Shown: piece by piece, positions 39,114 to 46,425 of the stretch
Numbering within the stretch: the first letter of the stretch is position 1
Layout of the letters: every line of letters begins with the position of its first letter
DNA from: Streptomyces sp. ISL-36
GTDB lineage: Bacteria > Actinomycetota > Actinomycetes > Streptomycetales > Streptomycetaceae
DNA: 64,000 bases
Assembly (NCBI RefSeq): GCF_018614205.1
Contig: NZ_JAGGOS010000024.1
Location: forward strand, 1 to 64,000
Direction of reading: 5' to 3'
The notes under the pieces: generated by a model
What the model saw: the letters and a program-made list of their open reading frames with translations, nothing else
Database searches by the model: none
Told to the model about the DNA's origin: nothing
Program-made: the position numbers and the translations under genes

Positions 39114-39381
39114 GCCAGGGCCGCCTTCCGGGAGTTGCGGGGGCGGGGGGTGTGGGCGTCGACGGCGGCCAGGAGCCGCTGGAGGGCGGAGCCGCGCCGG
39201 GTGCTGCGGAGGGTGGCGGGCATGCCGCAGTTCCAGCAGTGGTCCAGGCGACGAAGCACTGCTCGCGCTCGCAGACGGACTCCGGGATGGTGCTCAGGCG
39301 GGGGCTGCGGCGGGCGATGGCGCGCATGATCGCGGCGGTGGTGCGCTGCGTGGTCTTCGGCCGGACGGTCGGGGCGTGCAT
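39110..39381 (-). pseudogene. Small zinc-finger protein gene with likely frameshift
   Basis: Starts MHAPTVRPKTTQRTTAAIMR behind GAAGGAG. Up to VCEREQCFVAW it is protein-like, then becomes Pro/Ala-rich; the neighbouring frame continues as LDHCWNCGMPATLRSTRRGS ... RNSRKAALA and stops at 39110-39112, overlapping the next ATG as seen for all neighbours. A one-base indel near 39245 is the simplest account (or a read error). The C-x4-C...C-x-x-C pattern suggests a zinc finger. Confidence 0.55.
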
Positions 39382-39420
39382 GATGGGGTTTCTCCTTCTC
39401 CGCTGCTGCGGGGTGAGGGG

Positions 39421-39467
39421 CCCGGGGCGGCCGGCGGTTTCTCAGGCCTTGTGCGGCCGCCCCGGGG
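39421..39467 (-). repeat. GC stem-loop, copy G (divergent loop)
   Basis: Same 13-bp arms as copy A (39421-39433 with 39454-39466) but a different loop (GCGGTTTCTCAGGCCTTGTG). Just after the stop at 39473. Confidence 0.65.
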
Positions 39468-39472
39468 CGTAG

Positions 39473-39745
39473 TCACAGGACGATCTGCTTCTTCTCGGCG
39501 CGGTCCCAGCACAGCTCCCAGTCGGGGCGCAGTCCGCGGGCGGACCAGTCGACGCGGCTGGTGCCGGCGGGGATCGGCTGGCCGGACATGGCGTGCAGCT
39601 GGGCGATCTCGCAGGCGCGCAGGGCTGAGGCGATGGCGTCGCTGCTGTTCTCGGCCAGGCCGGTGAAGACGTGGACGCCCTTGCGGGTCTTGTCCTGCCG
39701 GTGCTCTATGGGGACGTCGATCTCCCACACGGTGCGGTGGCCCAT
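39473..39745 (-). CDS. Hypothetical 90-aa protein
   Basis: ATG at 39743-39745 behind GAGGAG (a GTG one codon earlier is possible). MGHRTVWEIDVPIEHRQDKT, GVHVFTGLAENSSDAIASAL, RACEIAQLHAM form strand-helix-strand. Resembles other 70-90 residue proteins in the element (e.g. 1558-1770) with a single-stranded-binding-like or HicB-like outline; unproven. Confidence 0.55.
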   Translation of the reverse strand: MGHRTVWEIDVPIEHRQDKTRKGVHVFTGLAENSSDAIASALRACEIAQLHAMSGQPIPAGTSRVDWSARGLRPDWELCWDRAEKKQIVL

Positions 39746-40416
39746 CACTCCTCGGCCTCCGGGTCGTAGGCGGGGCTGAGGGGCACCGGGACGACGGTGT
39801 ACTGGGTGGGGTGTTCGTCGTCGCTGGCGGGGTGGAACAGGACGAGCTCCTCGATGGCCTCGGTGTCGCCGGAGTCGGGGATCCAGGCCTCGATCCAGCC
39901 GGTCCGCTCGCCGTCCCGGCCGGCCATGTCGGATGCGTGGTTGCGGGCGGCCTCGCGGCTGGTGTAGAGGCCGAGGGGCAGCCCGGCGCGGTCGTCTTCG
40001 GCCCGGTAGATGGTGAGGTCAGCGGGCTCGTCTGCGGCGAGGTGGGTGATGCCGGGGAAGGCGGCCTCAGCGCGCTCCAGCCGCTGCTGAAGCTCCTTGA
40101 CGTGGGTGAGCAGCCGGGCGACGTTGTCGTTGTGGCTCTGGTCGCGGATGTCGGCGAGCCAGCTGGGCTCTGCGGAGGTGCTGGACCCCTGGCCTGCTGA
40201 CGACGTGCGCAGCTCGTCTCGCAACGGGTCGGTGGGGTAGCGGACGATGGACTGGGTGAAGAAGTCGCCGTCCTCCACCATGCCGAGGGCGAGCGGGTGG
40301 CCAGCGTCGAGGTCGTCGGCGAGGACGCGGAGGCCGGCGGTGTAACTGGCCAGTTCATCGGGGGTGGCGAAGAGAGCGGGGCGGGCCTTCGGGGTTGAAC
40401 GGAATCGTACGAACAC
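39745..40416 (-). CDS. Hypothetical 223-aa protein
   Basis: GTG start with GAAGGGAA upstream. MFVRFRSTPKARPALFATPD, a long helix (DNVARLLTHVKELQQRLERA), and a strand-rich end (GLPLGLYTSREAARNHASDM, GWIEAWIPDSGDTEAIEELV). The N-terminal part resembles small phage/plasmid proteins of unknown role. First gene after a 100-bp gap, so a promoter may lie at 40417-40519. Confidence 0.55.
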   Translation of the reverse strand: MFVRFRSTPKARPALFATPDELASYTAGLRVLADDLDAGHPLALGMVEDGDFFTQSIVRYPTDPLRDELRTSSAGQGSSTSAEPSWLADIRDQSHNDNVARLLTHVKELQQRLERAEAAFPGITHLAADEPADLTIYRAEDDRAGLPLGLYTSREAARNHASDMAGRDGERTGWIEAWIPDSGDTEAIEELVLFHPASDDEHPTQYTVVPVPLSPAYDPEAEE

Positions 40417-40519
40417 GGTGTGTTCCCTTCATTTGATGGTCCTGATGGGTGCCGGGCTGCCCGACCCCCCGCGTCGTCCGGGCCAGCTTGCGAACCGGAC
40501 GTCACGGCCGATGGACAGG

Positions 40520-41128
40520 TCAGGCGTGGGGTGTGACCTCGGACCCGACGGCTTCGGCAAGGACAGGCCAGAGGAGGCTGTCCCGGCCGTACCGGAGGTC
40601 GACGAGGGTGACCGCGGTGGCGTTCGCAAGCGTGGCGAAGAGGTCGCGGTCGATAAGAGGTGCCGGCCACAGGACGGGCAGATACTCCGGGAGGACCGCA
40701 CCGAAGACCGTGTAGTCCTGCCCGTCGACCTTCGTGACGGGGACTTCGGTGCCGGGCCGGTCGACGCACACCAGCAGCCCGGCGTCCCGCGCGGCGGTCG
40801 TGATGCGGCGCACCATCTGCTGGTTGTTCCGGTCGATCCAGCCGGTCACGGCGGCCCGCTGCTCCCACAGGACTCCGTCGCTGCCGAGCTCGATGAGGCC
40901 GGGCTGGGAGTTGTCGGTGAGGTAGCCGGCACGGTTGGCGGCCGCGAGGACCGGTACCAGGTGCGCGGGTTCCTCGTCGGGCCCGTAGTTGGGCGTGGCG
41001 CAGCTGGGATGGGAGGTGACCTCGCCTTCGAGCCAGCGGGCGGTCAGGCCGGCGAGGTCGGCGATGGAGCGGGCGGCGCGCCAGCGGGCGCGGTCGGTGC
41101 GGGTCATCCAGGGGAGTCGGATGCGCAT
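40520..41128 (-). CDS. DUF6919-type protein
   Basis: 202 aa, ATG behind GGAAGGAG. WRAARSIADLAGLTARWLEG, YGPDEEPAHLVPVLAAANRA and GYLTDNSQPGLIELG fit the DUF6919 pattern (ARS-x-x-D-L, WLEG, P-D-E-E, LAAANRAGx-T-x-x-SQPG) seen in Streptomyces accessory DNA. Second half has Rossmann-like strands. Function unknown. Confidence 0.7.
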   Translation of the reverse strand: MRIRLPWMTRTDRARWRAARSIADLAGLTARWLEGEVTSHPSCATPNYGPDEEPAHLVPVLAAANRAGYLTDNSQPGLIELGSDGVLWEQRAAVTGWIDRNNQQMVRRITTAARDAGLLVCVDRPGTEVPVTKVDGQDYTVFGAVLPEYLPVLWPAPLIDRDLFATLANATAVTLVDLRYGRDSLLWPVLAEAVGSEVTPHA

Positions 41129-41150
41129 GGTCGTCACTCCTTCCGGCTGA

Positions 41151-41690
41151 TCAGGCGGGGAGGTGGGAGGCGAGGGATTCGGCGCCGTGGGCTTCGACCT
41201 CGCGGCGGTCGATGAGCCGCTCGTACTGCTTGACCTGTCGGCGCGGCAGCTTCTCGACGTCCCAGCAGTACCGCAGGTACGCGATGTGATGGGCGCGGGC
41301 CTGGGTGTTGCCGAGCTGGTGGGCGTGGGTGAGCTCGTGGACGACGGTGGCGTTGATGTCGGTCTCGGTGCGGGCCTTGCGCAGGTTGATGGGGATGACC
41401 ACGCCGTTCGGGCCGAGCACGGTGATGCCGTACCTGCTGCGCCGGCCTCGGCGGCACTCGCGCCGGTGCGCGGCCTGGATCCGGTCGGACACGCCGGGGA
41501 CAAGGGCGAGTTCGATGTCGGCCGTGAGGGCCGACCAGCGGTTGAGGTCGCCGACCACAACGAGCTGCACCGGGGGCAGGGCGCCGAAGCGGCCGGCGAC
41601 GAGACGCGCGGCGTCGGGGGCGATGGACTCGGTGTGCTTGACGAGGCGGCGCTGAAAGTAGGAGACGCTGTCGCTGGTGACCGTGAGCAT
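41151..41690 (-). CDS. Zinc-metallopeptidase-like protein
   Basis: 179 aa. ATVVHELTHAHQLGNTQARA carries H-E-x-x-H, and DAARLVAGRFGALPPVQLVV, RYGITVLGPNGVVIPINLRK precede it. A stand-alone gluzincin-like domain with no signal peptide, so it acts inside the cell if active. Phage and plasmid proteins of this kind are known but mostly uncharacterised. Confidence 0.7.
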   Translation of the reverse strand: MLTVTSDSVSYFQRRLVKHTESIAPDAARLVAGRFGALPPVQLVVVGDLNRWSALTADIELALVPGVSDRIQAAHRRECRRGRRSRYGITVLGPNGVVIPINLRKARTETDINATVVHELTHAHQLGNTQARAHHIAYLRYCWDVEKLPRRQVKQYERLIDRREVEAHGAESLASHLPA

Positions 41691-41727
41691 GACGAGGCCT
41701 TCCGGATACGAAGCGGGAGTTGGATGG

Positions 41728-42402
41728 TCAGCGGGCGGCGCGGGCGCGGGCGGCGGCGACCAGGAGCGCCTGGTGGACCTGCGCCTCGGTGCGAGTGAGC
41801 TGGTCGTTCCAGCCGGGGACCGAGCGGGAGCCGGTGACGGCGAGCAGGTGGCCGTTGGCCTCGGAGGCGGTGGCGCGGGTGCCGGTCCCGGAGCGGATCA
41901 GGTCGCGCTCGGCTCCGAGGATGCACACGCCTCGGCGGGACTCCATGACGAACTGCGTCCAGCCGCGGGTCTTGATGTGCTCGGACGTGGCTTCCAGGAA
42001 GTCGGCTGGGGCGATGGCCCGGTCGGGACTCGGCCGGCGTTCGGCAGCGAGGTGCCAGGTGACGCGCAGGGCCCCGACCAGCAGGACGCCGGCGCAGAGG
42101 GTTGTGTGCTTGAGCAGCCACCAGGCGGCCCGGGCGGCGATGATCGACGCCTTCTTCAGGAAGCGGCCGGTGGCGGAGGGGGTGCACGGGTCGGGCGGGC
42201 ACGGCCCGGTGACGATGCCGGCCTGGCGGATGAGGGTGTCGGTGTCCGGGAGGACGATGGCGGGCCTGGCCGGTGCGGCGTCGGCGAGTGCGGCGGCCAG
42301 TTCCTCGGCGAGCGCTTCGGCGAAGGCTGCGTCGACTGCTGCGGCGAGGGCCGCTTCGGACCAGAAGGTCCGCGGAGCGGTCGCGGTCGCGGAGGCGGGC
42401 AT
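41728..42402 (-). CDS. DUF6197-like protein with one membrane segment
   Basis: 224 aa. N-terminal Ala-rich acidic helix (AAVDAAFAEALAEELAAALA); a hydrophobic stretch at ~100-120 (WWLLKHTTLCAGVLLVGALR); then ATSEHIKTRGWTQFVMESRR and GVCILGAERDL match DUF6197 (I-x-x-x-G-W...G-x-C-x-x-G-A). A small Streptomyces family of unknown function. Confidence 0.6.
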   Translation of the reverse strand: MPASATATAPRTFWSEAALAAAVDAAFAEALAEELAAALADAAPARPAIVLPDTDTLIRQAGIVTGPCPPDPCTPSATGRFLKKASIIAARAAWWLLKHTTLCAGVLLVGALRVTWHLAAERRPSPDRAIAPADFLEATSEHIKTRGWTQFVMESRRGVCILGAERDLIRSGTGTRATASEANGHLLAVTGSRSVPGWNDQLTRTEAQVHQALLVAAARARAAR

Positions 42403-42448
42403 GGCGAGGCCTTCCTGTCTGGGCACGGGGCGGGTTGGGGGAGGTCCG

Positions 42449-42494
42449 CGGGGCGGGCGGCTGAGTGGTTGGCGACCTGGCGGCCGGCCCCGGG
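42449..42494 (-). repeat. Conserved-loop stem-loop, copy B (degenerate arms)
   Basis: Contains the loop core GCTGAGTGGTTGGCGACCTGG, but arms pair imperfectly. Located after the 42517 stop. Confidence 0.55.
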
Positions 42495-42516
42495 AGGAGC
42501 GGGTGTCAGCGGGTGG

Positions 42517-42711
42517 TCACCGGCCGGTCTTGCGCAGCTCGTGGGTGTGGCACAGGACGGGGCTGATGAAGAGGCTGATCCCGTTCACCGTCCACCTGCC
42601 GGCAGTGAGCGGGCCCGGCGGGACCTCGTCCACGATGCGGCCGGTCTTGCCGACCGCGCGGGGGTCGTCTTCGCAGGAGTTGATCCGTACCTCGTCGCCT
42701 GCCTTGAACAT
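42517..42711 (-). CDS. Hypothetical 64-aa KOW/SH3-like protein
   Basis: MFKAGDEVRINSCEDDPRAV then GKTGRIVDEVPPG and WTVNGISLFISPVLCHTHEL: a small beta barrel outline (G-D-x-V-x-I...G-K-x-G-x-I-V) typical of KOW or SH3-like modules. AGGAGAGCGAC precedes the ATG. Role unknown. Confidence 0.6.
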   Translation of the reverse strand: MFKAGDEVRINSCEDDPRAVGKTGRIVDEVPPGPLTAGRWTVNGISLFISPVLCHTHELRKTGR

Positions 42712-42767
42712 GTCGCTCTCCTGATCAGTGGTTGACGGGTCTTGGGGTGGCGGGGCGGGAGGGGGGT

Positions 42768-43007
42768 CTACTCGGTGAAGGAGGCGTAGTCGCCGGGCGG
42801 GTAGACGTAGTTGGACAGTGCGCCCTCGGCCGCGACGGCTACGGCGCCGAGTCCGGCGATGGCTGCGGCGGCGACGGTGCTGTGGTCGGCGGCCGTGGAG
42901 GCGAGCAGGGAGGCGGCCTGGCTGGCGCGGCGGGCGCCGGCGGGCGAGCCGTCCGAGTTCGTCATCGCGTCGTACGCGGCGGAGCGGAGGCGGTCGCGCA
43001 GGCCCAT
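42768..43007 (-). CDS. Hypothetical 79-aa protein
   Basis: MGLRDRLRSAAYDAMTNSDG then an Ala-rich helix (LLASTAADHSTVAAAAIAGL) that could be a transmembrane or coiled helix, ending YPPGDYASFTE. No family recognised. Between stem-loop copies B and C. Confidence 0.5.
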   Translation of the reverse strand: MGLRDRLRSAAYDAMTNSDGSPAGARRASQAASLLASTAADHSTVAAAAIAGLGAVAVAAEGALSNYVYPPGDYASFTE

Positions 43008-43039
43008 GGCTTACTCCTCGTACTGGTCGGGTCGGGAGG

Positions 43040-43087
43040 CCCGGGGGCGGCCGGCTGAGTTTGGCGACCTGGCGGCCGGCCCCGGGG
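43040..43087 (-). repeat. Conserved-loop stem-loop, copy C
   Basis: Arms CCCGGGGGCGGCCG and CGGCCGGCCCCGGG around loop GCTGAGTTTGGCGACCTGG. Follows the stop at 43097. Confidence 0.75.
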
Positions 43088-43096
43088 CGGGTTGCG

Positions 43097-43345
43097 TTAG
43101 CTGTACTTCTTGGTTTGCTTGAGGATGTAGTCGCGGGTGACGCCGAGGACTTCGGTGGCGTCGGTGCGAGCACCGTGGTACGCGCCGTCCAGCTCGGTCT
43201 TGACCGTCTTCCACATCTCGGCCTCTGCGGCCTCGCGGACCTTCTCGGTCTCTTCGAAGATCTTGTCCCGCCTGGCCTTGGCGGCGGCGAGCGTCTTCTT
43301 CAGGTCCTCGCGGGCCTTCGCGATCTCGTCGGATCGGGGGGTCAT
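43097..43345 (-). CDS. Hypothetical 82-aa coiled-coil protein
   Basis: MTPRSDEIAKAREDLKKTLA, then AARRDKIFEETEKVREAAEA-type heptads and a Tyr/Lys end (GVTRDYILKQTKKYS). Predicted single long helix. GAGGAGCAGAAAC upstream. Role unknown. Confidence 0.6.
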   Translation of the reverse strand: MTPRSDEIAKAREDLKKTLAAAKARRDKIFEETEKVREAAEAEMWKTVKTELDGAYHGARTDATEVLGVTRDYILKQTKKYS

Positions 43346-43415
43346 GTTTCTGCTCCTCGCGGTTATGAGGGACGATGGTTCCGGCCCCCTGCTCCGGTTG
43401 GAGCGGGTTGGGAGG

Positions 43416-43463
43416 CCCGGGGGCGGTGGGCTGAGTTTGGCGACCTGGCCGCCGTCCCCGGGG
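43416..43463 (-). repeat. Conserved-loop stem-loop, copy D
   Basis: Arms CCCGGGGGCGG and CCGTCCCCGGG around GGCTGAGTTTGGCGACCTGG. The arms differ from copy C (a G-G-T-G-G segment), but still pair through the outer 9-10 bp. Confidence 0.7.
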
Positions 43464-43468
43464 CGTAG

Positions 43469-44032
43469 CTACTTGCCGCCGCCCTTGAGCGCGGCGATCT
43501 GGTCGTGGCCGTAGCCGATGTTCTTGTCGGCGTTGCGCAGGTGCAGGACGGCGGCGAGCAGCCGCTGGTTCTCGTCGTCGTCGCCGCGGGCGGCGTACTC
43601 GGCGGCCAGGTTCCGCAGCGTAGAGAGCAGTTCGGGCACCAGGTTGCTGGCACGGAAGCTGTCCAGGACGTCGTCGATGTCGGCGCCGTTGTCGATGTCG
43701 GCGCGCAGCTGGGTCAGGCCCTCGGCGAGCTCGTACGTGATGTCGCCGTCCCAGCGGTCGGGGTCGATCAGCTCGATGACGTACTCGACGACCGCGTCGG
43801 TCGTGGTCTTGATGCCGAGGACGGCGACGGCGTAGAGCAGGACCGTCCAGTCGCTGGCGGTGGTGAGCCAGGCCGGGCCGGTGTGGGTGAGCCACAGGCC
43901 GACCATGACCAGGAGGGCGGCGCTGGCGACCGGGTCGGTGAGCCGGCGAACTCGCTTCAGGGCGCGGGTGGTGAGGCGGCGGGCGGTGCCGGCGGTGGGC
44001 GACTGGCCGGCCTCGGCGGAGATGTCTGCCAT
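43469..44032 (-). CDS. Hypothetical membrane protein, 187 aa
   Basis: Two hydrophobic segments, VASAALLVMVGLWLTHTGPA and WTVLLYAVAVLGIKTTTDAV, near residues 35-80, then a soluble helical C-terminus (YELAEGLTQLRADIDNGADI, PELLSTLRNLAAEYAARGDD). No family recognised. Possibly a transfer- or stability-linked membrane factor, given its place before the tra operon. Confidence 0.55.
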   Translation of the reverse strand: MADISAEAGQSPTAGTARRLTTRALKRVRRLTDPVASAALLVMVGLWLTHTGPAWLTTASDWTVLLYAVAVLGIKTTTDAVVEYVIELIDPDRWDGDITYELAEGLTQLRADIDNGADIDDVLDSFRASNLVPELLSTLRNLAAEYAARGDDDENQRLLAAVLHLRNADKNIGYGHDQIAALKGGGK

Positions 44033-44079
44033 CTGCTGCTCCTTCAGGGGCGTGGTGCTGCGGGCTGCGGGTCGGGAGG

Positions 44080-44126
44080 CCCGGGGCGGCCGGCTGAACT
44101 TGGCGACCTGGCGGCCGCCCCCGGGG
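44080..44126 (-). repeat. Conserved-loop stem-loop, copy E
   Basis: Arms CCCGGGGCGGCCG (44080-44092) and CGGCCGCCCCCGGG around GCTGAACTTGGCGACCTGG. Follows the stop at 44136. Confidence 0.75.
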
Positions 44127-44135
44127 GGATGGGTG

Positions 44136-44948
44136 CTACCAGACGCGGCCGTTGTGGGTGGAGGTCTTCAGGTCCAGGTGACCGGCGCCCCGAACGCGGA
44201 TGTTGCCGTTGTGGGTGCGGGCGGCGAGCCTGCCGCTGGAGGCCGGGGTCGCGCTGATGGTGACGTCACCGTTGTGGGTGCGGGCGGAGCCGCGCTGGCC
44301 GTTGTAGGCGCCGATGGTGATGGAGCCGTTGTGGGTGCTGGCCTCCATGTCGGTGTCGACGCGGTCGACCAGGACGGAGCCGTTGTGGGTCTCGGCCTCC
44401 AGGCTCTCGACGCCTCCGGCCTGGACGGAGCCGTTGCGGGCGTCGAGCCGCAGGTTCTTCAGGTCCCCCCGGACGGTCGTCTCGGCGTTCTTGGTGTTGA
44501 CCGCGAGGGAGGATCCGGCCGGGACGGTGACGTCGACGGTGATGGTGCCGCTGCCGGAGACGACGGTGCCCTGGTCGGCGACGACTCGTCCGCCGGAGAC
44601 GATCCTGCGACCGCCGATGGTGATGTCGCCGCCGCTGATGACCACGCCGCTGCTGCTGCCGACGACCACGCTGTTGCCGCCGAAGCTGAAGACGCTGCCA
44701 CCGGCGCTGAACACCGTGCCGCCGTTGGTGTCGTCGTCGGGGACGACCACGCGGAGCTTGGTGCCGTTCTCGGTGAAGGTGGTGTTCGTGACCGCGTCGG
44801 CGGTCGGGCCCTCGACGTCGGTGGTGTGGACGGTGACCTGGGCCTGAGTGGCCTTCGGGTCGACCGTGACGTTGATGCGGCCGCCTGAGACCTTGACGTC
44901 CAGCTCGATGGCTCCGGCATGGGCCGCGGTGCGATTCTTCTGCGTCAC
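44136..44948 (-). CDS. DUF4097-like beta-helix protein
   Basis: 270 aa from a GTG behind CGAGGAG. The C-terminal 120 residues repeat an NGS/THNG turn roughly every 15-20 residues (ARNGSVQAGG, ETHNGSVLVD, STHNGSITIG, RTHNGDVTIS, RTHNGNIRVR, STHNGRVW), as in right-handed beta-helix DUF4097 proteins. The middle is Gly/Ser/Val-rich (VFSAGGSVFSFGGNSVVVGS). No signal peptide. First gene downstream of the operator-rich promoter at 45043-45083, so it heads the long leftward operon. Confidence 0.65.
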   Translation of the reverse strand: MTQKNRTAAHAGAIELDVKVSGGRINVTVDPKATQAQVTVHTTDVEGPTADAVTNTTFTENGTKLRVVVPDDDTNGGTVFSAGGSVFSFGGNSVVVGSSSGVVISGGDITIGGRRIVSGGRVVADQGTVVSGSGTITVDVTVPAGSSLAVNTKNAETTVRGDLKNLRLDARNGSVQAGGVESLEAETHNGSVLVDRVDTDMEASTHNGSITIGAYNGQRGSARTHNGDVTISATPASSGRLAARTHNGNIRVRGAGHLDLKTSTHNGRVW

Positions 44949-44982
44949 TTCTGCTTCTCCTCGTTGGGTGCGGGTTGGAAGG

Positions 44983-45026
44983 CCCGGGGCGGCCGGCTGA
45001 GTTGGCGACCTGGCGGCCGCCCCGGG
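44983..45026 (-). repeat. Conserved-loop stem-loop, copy F
   Basis: Arms CCCGGGGCGGCCG (44983-44995) and CGGCCGCCCCGGG (45014-45026) around GCTGAGTTGGCGACCTGG. Unlike the others it lies between a promoter and the first gene, thus within the 5' leader. Confidence 0.7.
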
Positions 45027-45042
45027 TGCTTGCGACACCTCA

Positions 45043-45083
45043 ATAATGCAGACTCCGAGTATTCATTTCAAGAGTATGCATAC
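45043..45083 (-). promoter_or_regulatory. Leftward promoter overlapped by three 15-bp-phased ATGCAT boxes
   Basis: Leftward -35 TTGAAA (45071-45066) and -10 CATTAT (45048-45043), 17-bp spacer. Boxes AATGCAG, GTATTCAT and GTATGCATAC begin at 45044, 45059 and 45074, exactly 15 bp apart, covering both promoter elements. This is the layout of a repressor-controlled promoter. The same boxes with the same period occur at 60776-60830. AT-rich against a GC-rich background. Confidence 0.7.
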
Positions 45084-45138
45084 ATCGAGTTCGGGTTTCT
45101 TGTGTTTCGGCTGGTCAGGTCGCTGTCGGTTAGCCCGA

Positions 45139-46233
45139 TCAGGCACTGCCGTCACGGGTCACGCTGACGATGGGGGCGTTGTTCGTGCCAGCGACGTGGA
45201 CGCCGCCGGAGTTGCGGGAGGCGGCCGAGCTGACCGCGTCTCTGACTGCGGCGGCCTGGTCGGCGAGGAGTGGGACGCCGGGTCCGGTGGCGTTGACACG
45301 GATGGGCTGGCTGCTGTCCCCGTGGACCGTGACGGCCTGACCGGCGCCGCCGCGGCCGCCGTTCTTCCCCCTCGCGCTGGCGCCGGAGGCCGGGGCGCGG
45401 CGCTGCGGCGGAGTGTTGCCGGAGCGGGCCCGTTCGGCCTTGCGTTCGGCGGCCGCCATGGCTGCGGCGACGGGGCCGGCGCACTCGGTGCAGGTGATGC
45501 TAATGCCGGGCGCGGTGATGCTGCCGGAGTCCTCGCAGACCAGGCAGGCCGGGCCCTTTTTGGGGGCCTCCATGCCGTAGGCCTTGCGGTACCTGGCGAC
45601 CGAGGGGATCTTCAGCTCGGGCTCCCCCTTGGGTGCCTTGCCGCCCGTCGCGGCGGCCGACTTCGCGGTCTTCGGCGAGTCTGCGGGCACGCCGCCGGCC
45701 TGGAGCGTCCAGGCGCCGCGCAGGACGGCGGAGACGGGGGTGAAGGCGAGGTCGAGCGCCTTCTTCTTCGCCTTGCGGATCGGCTTGCGCACTGCGCGCC
45801 TGATCCGGGTCTTGGCCTTGCGCGTGGCGTACTTGGCGACGTACTTGGTGGCGGCGGTGATCTCGGCGGCGTAGTCGATCGGGGGCGGCGGTTCCTCGCC
45901 GAATCCGGCGTCGATGATCCACAGCGCCTCGGGCTGGGTGTCGACGTAGCCGTGGAGTTCGGCGTAGGTGCGGAAGTGGTCGGGGTCGACGAGGGGTTCG
46001 GGCCAGAGGTGGCCGGCCGGGCAGAGGACCTGGACGACGTCCTGGGCGCCGCGCTCATGGAAGAGGGTGAGGCCGGTGTCGGCGGCGCAGATCGGGCAGG
46101 TGACGGGGAGGGTCTGCCAGACGGTGCGGAGGGTGTGGGCCGGGTCCTGCCGGAGGTACATGAATCGGCGCTCGGCAGCGATCCGGTAGTAACCGGCGGC
46201 CGGGTCGTTGGGCCGCAGCGGGTTGAAGGTCAT
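45139..46233 (-). CDS. Hypothetical 364-aa zinc-binding basic protein
   Basis: ATG with GGGAG upstream. PVTCPICAADTGLTLFHERG and LCPAGHLWPEP form a first zinc site, ACLVCEDSGSITAPGISITC plus TECAG a second. The middle is strongly basic (KAKTRIRRAVRKPIRKAKKK). The C-terminus is Gly/Ala/Val-rich (GQAVTVHGDSSQPIRVNATG). Not recognised; DNA binding is plausible. Lies right beside the GGAAC array, on its downstream side. Confidence 0.6.
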   Translation of the reverse strand: MTFNPLRPNDPAAGYYRIAAERRFMYLRQDPAHTLRTVWQTLPVTCPICAADTGLTLFHERGAQDVVQVLCPAGHLWPEPLVDPDHFRTYAELHGYVDTQPEALWIIDAGFGEEPPPPIDYAAEITAATKYVAKYATRKAKTRIRRAVRKPIRKAKKKALDLAFTPVSAVLRGAWTLQAGGVPADSPKTAKSAAATGGKAPKGEPELKIPSVARYRKAYGMEAPKKGPACLVCEDSGSITAPGISITCTECAGPVAAAMAAAERKAERARSGNTPPQRRAPASGASARGKNGGRGGAGQAVTVHGDSSQPIRVNATGPGVPLLADQAAAVRDAVSSAASRNSGGVHVAGTNNAPIVSVTRDGSA

Positions 46234-46260
46234 AACGGACTCCCGTGATCTTTCGGGCGG

Positions 46261-46418
46261 GGAACGGGCGGGAACGGGGAGGAACCTGCAGGTCAGAGCG
46301 GGGGAACGCTGCCGGAACGGGGGCCCGGCGGCGGAACACTGTTCCCGATCTCTCGAGGTGTTCCGCCCGTGTTCTCGAGCTGTTCCGGGCCCCTGACCTG
46401 CATGTTCCTGACGTGTTC
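46261..46418. repeat. Mirror-symmetric GGAAC/GTTCC array beside traB
   Basis: GGAAC at 46261, 46271, 46281, 46303, 46314, 46333; then GTTCC at 46341, 46360, 46382, 46404, 46414 with GTTCT at 46371. Steps are 10, 10, 22, 11, 19 to the centre and 19, 11, 11, 22, 10 away, so the two halves mirror each other about GGAACACTGTTCC (46333-46345). Position next to the TraB-like gene resembles the clt locus of Streptomyces conjugative plasmids, where TraB reads short repeats; the motif itself differs. Confidence 0.75.
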
Positions 46419-46425
46419 CGGTCGG

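Noticed and set aside
35124..45026. Stem-loop copies A-G as a CRISPR or transposon (REP/RAYT) family
   Set aside because: Copies are kilobases apart between genes, not an array, and no RAYT transposase is present in the window.
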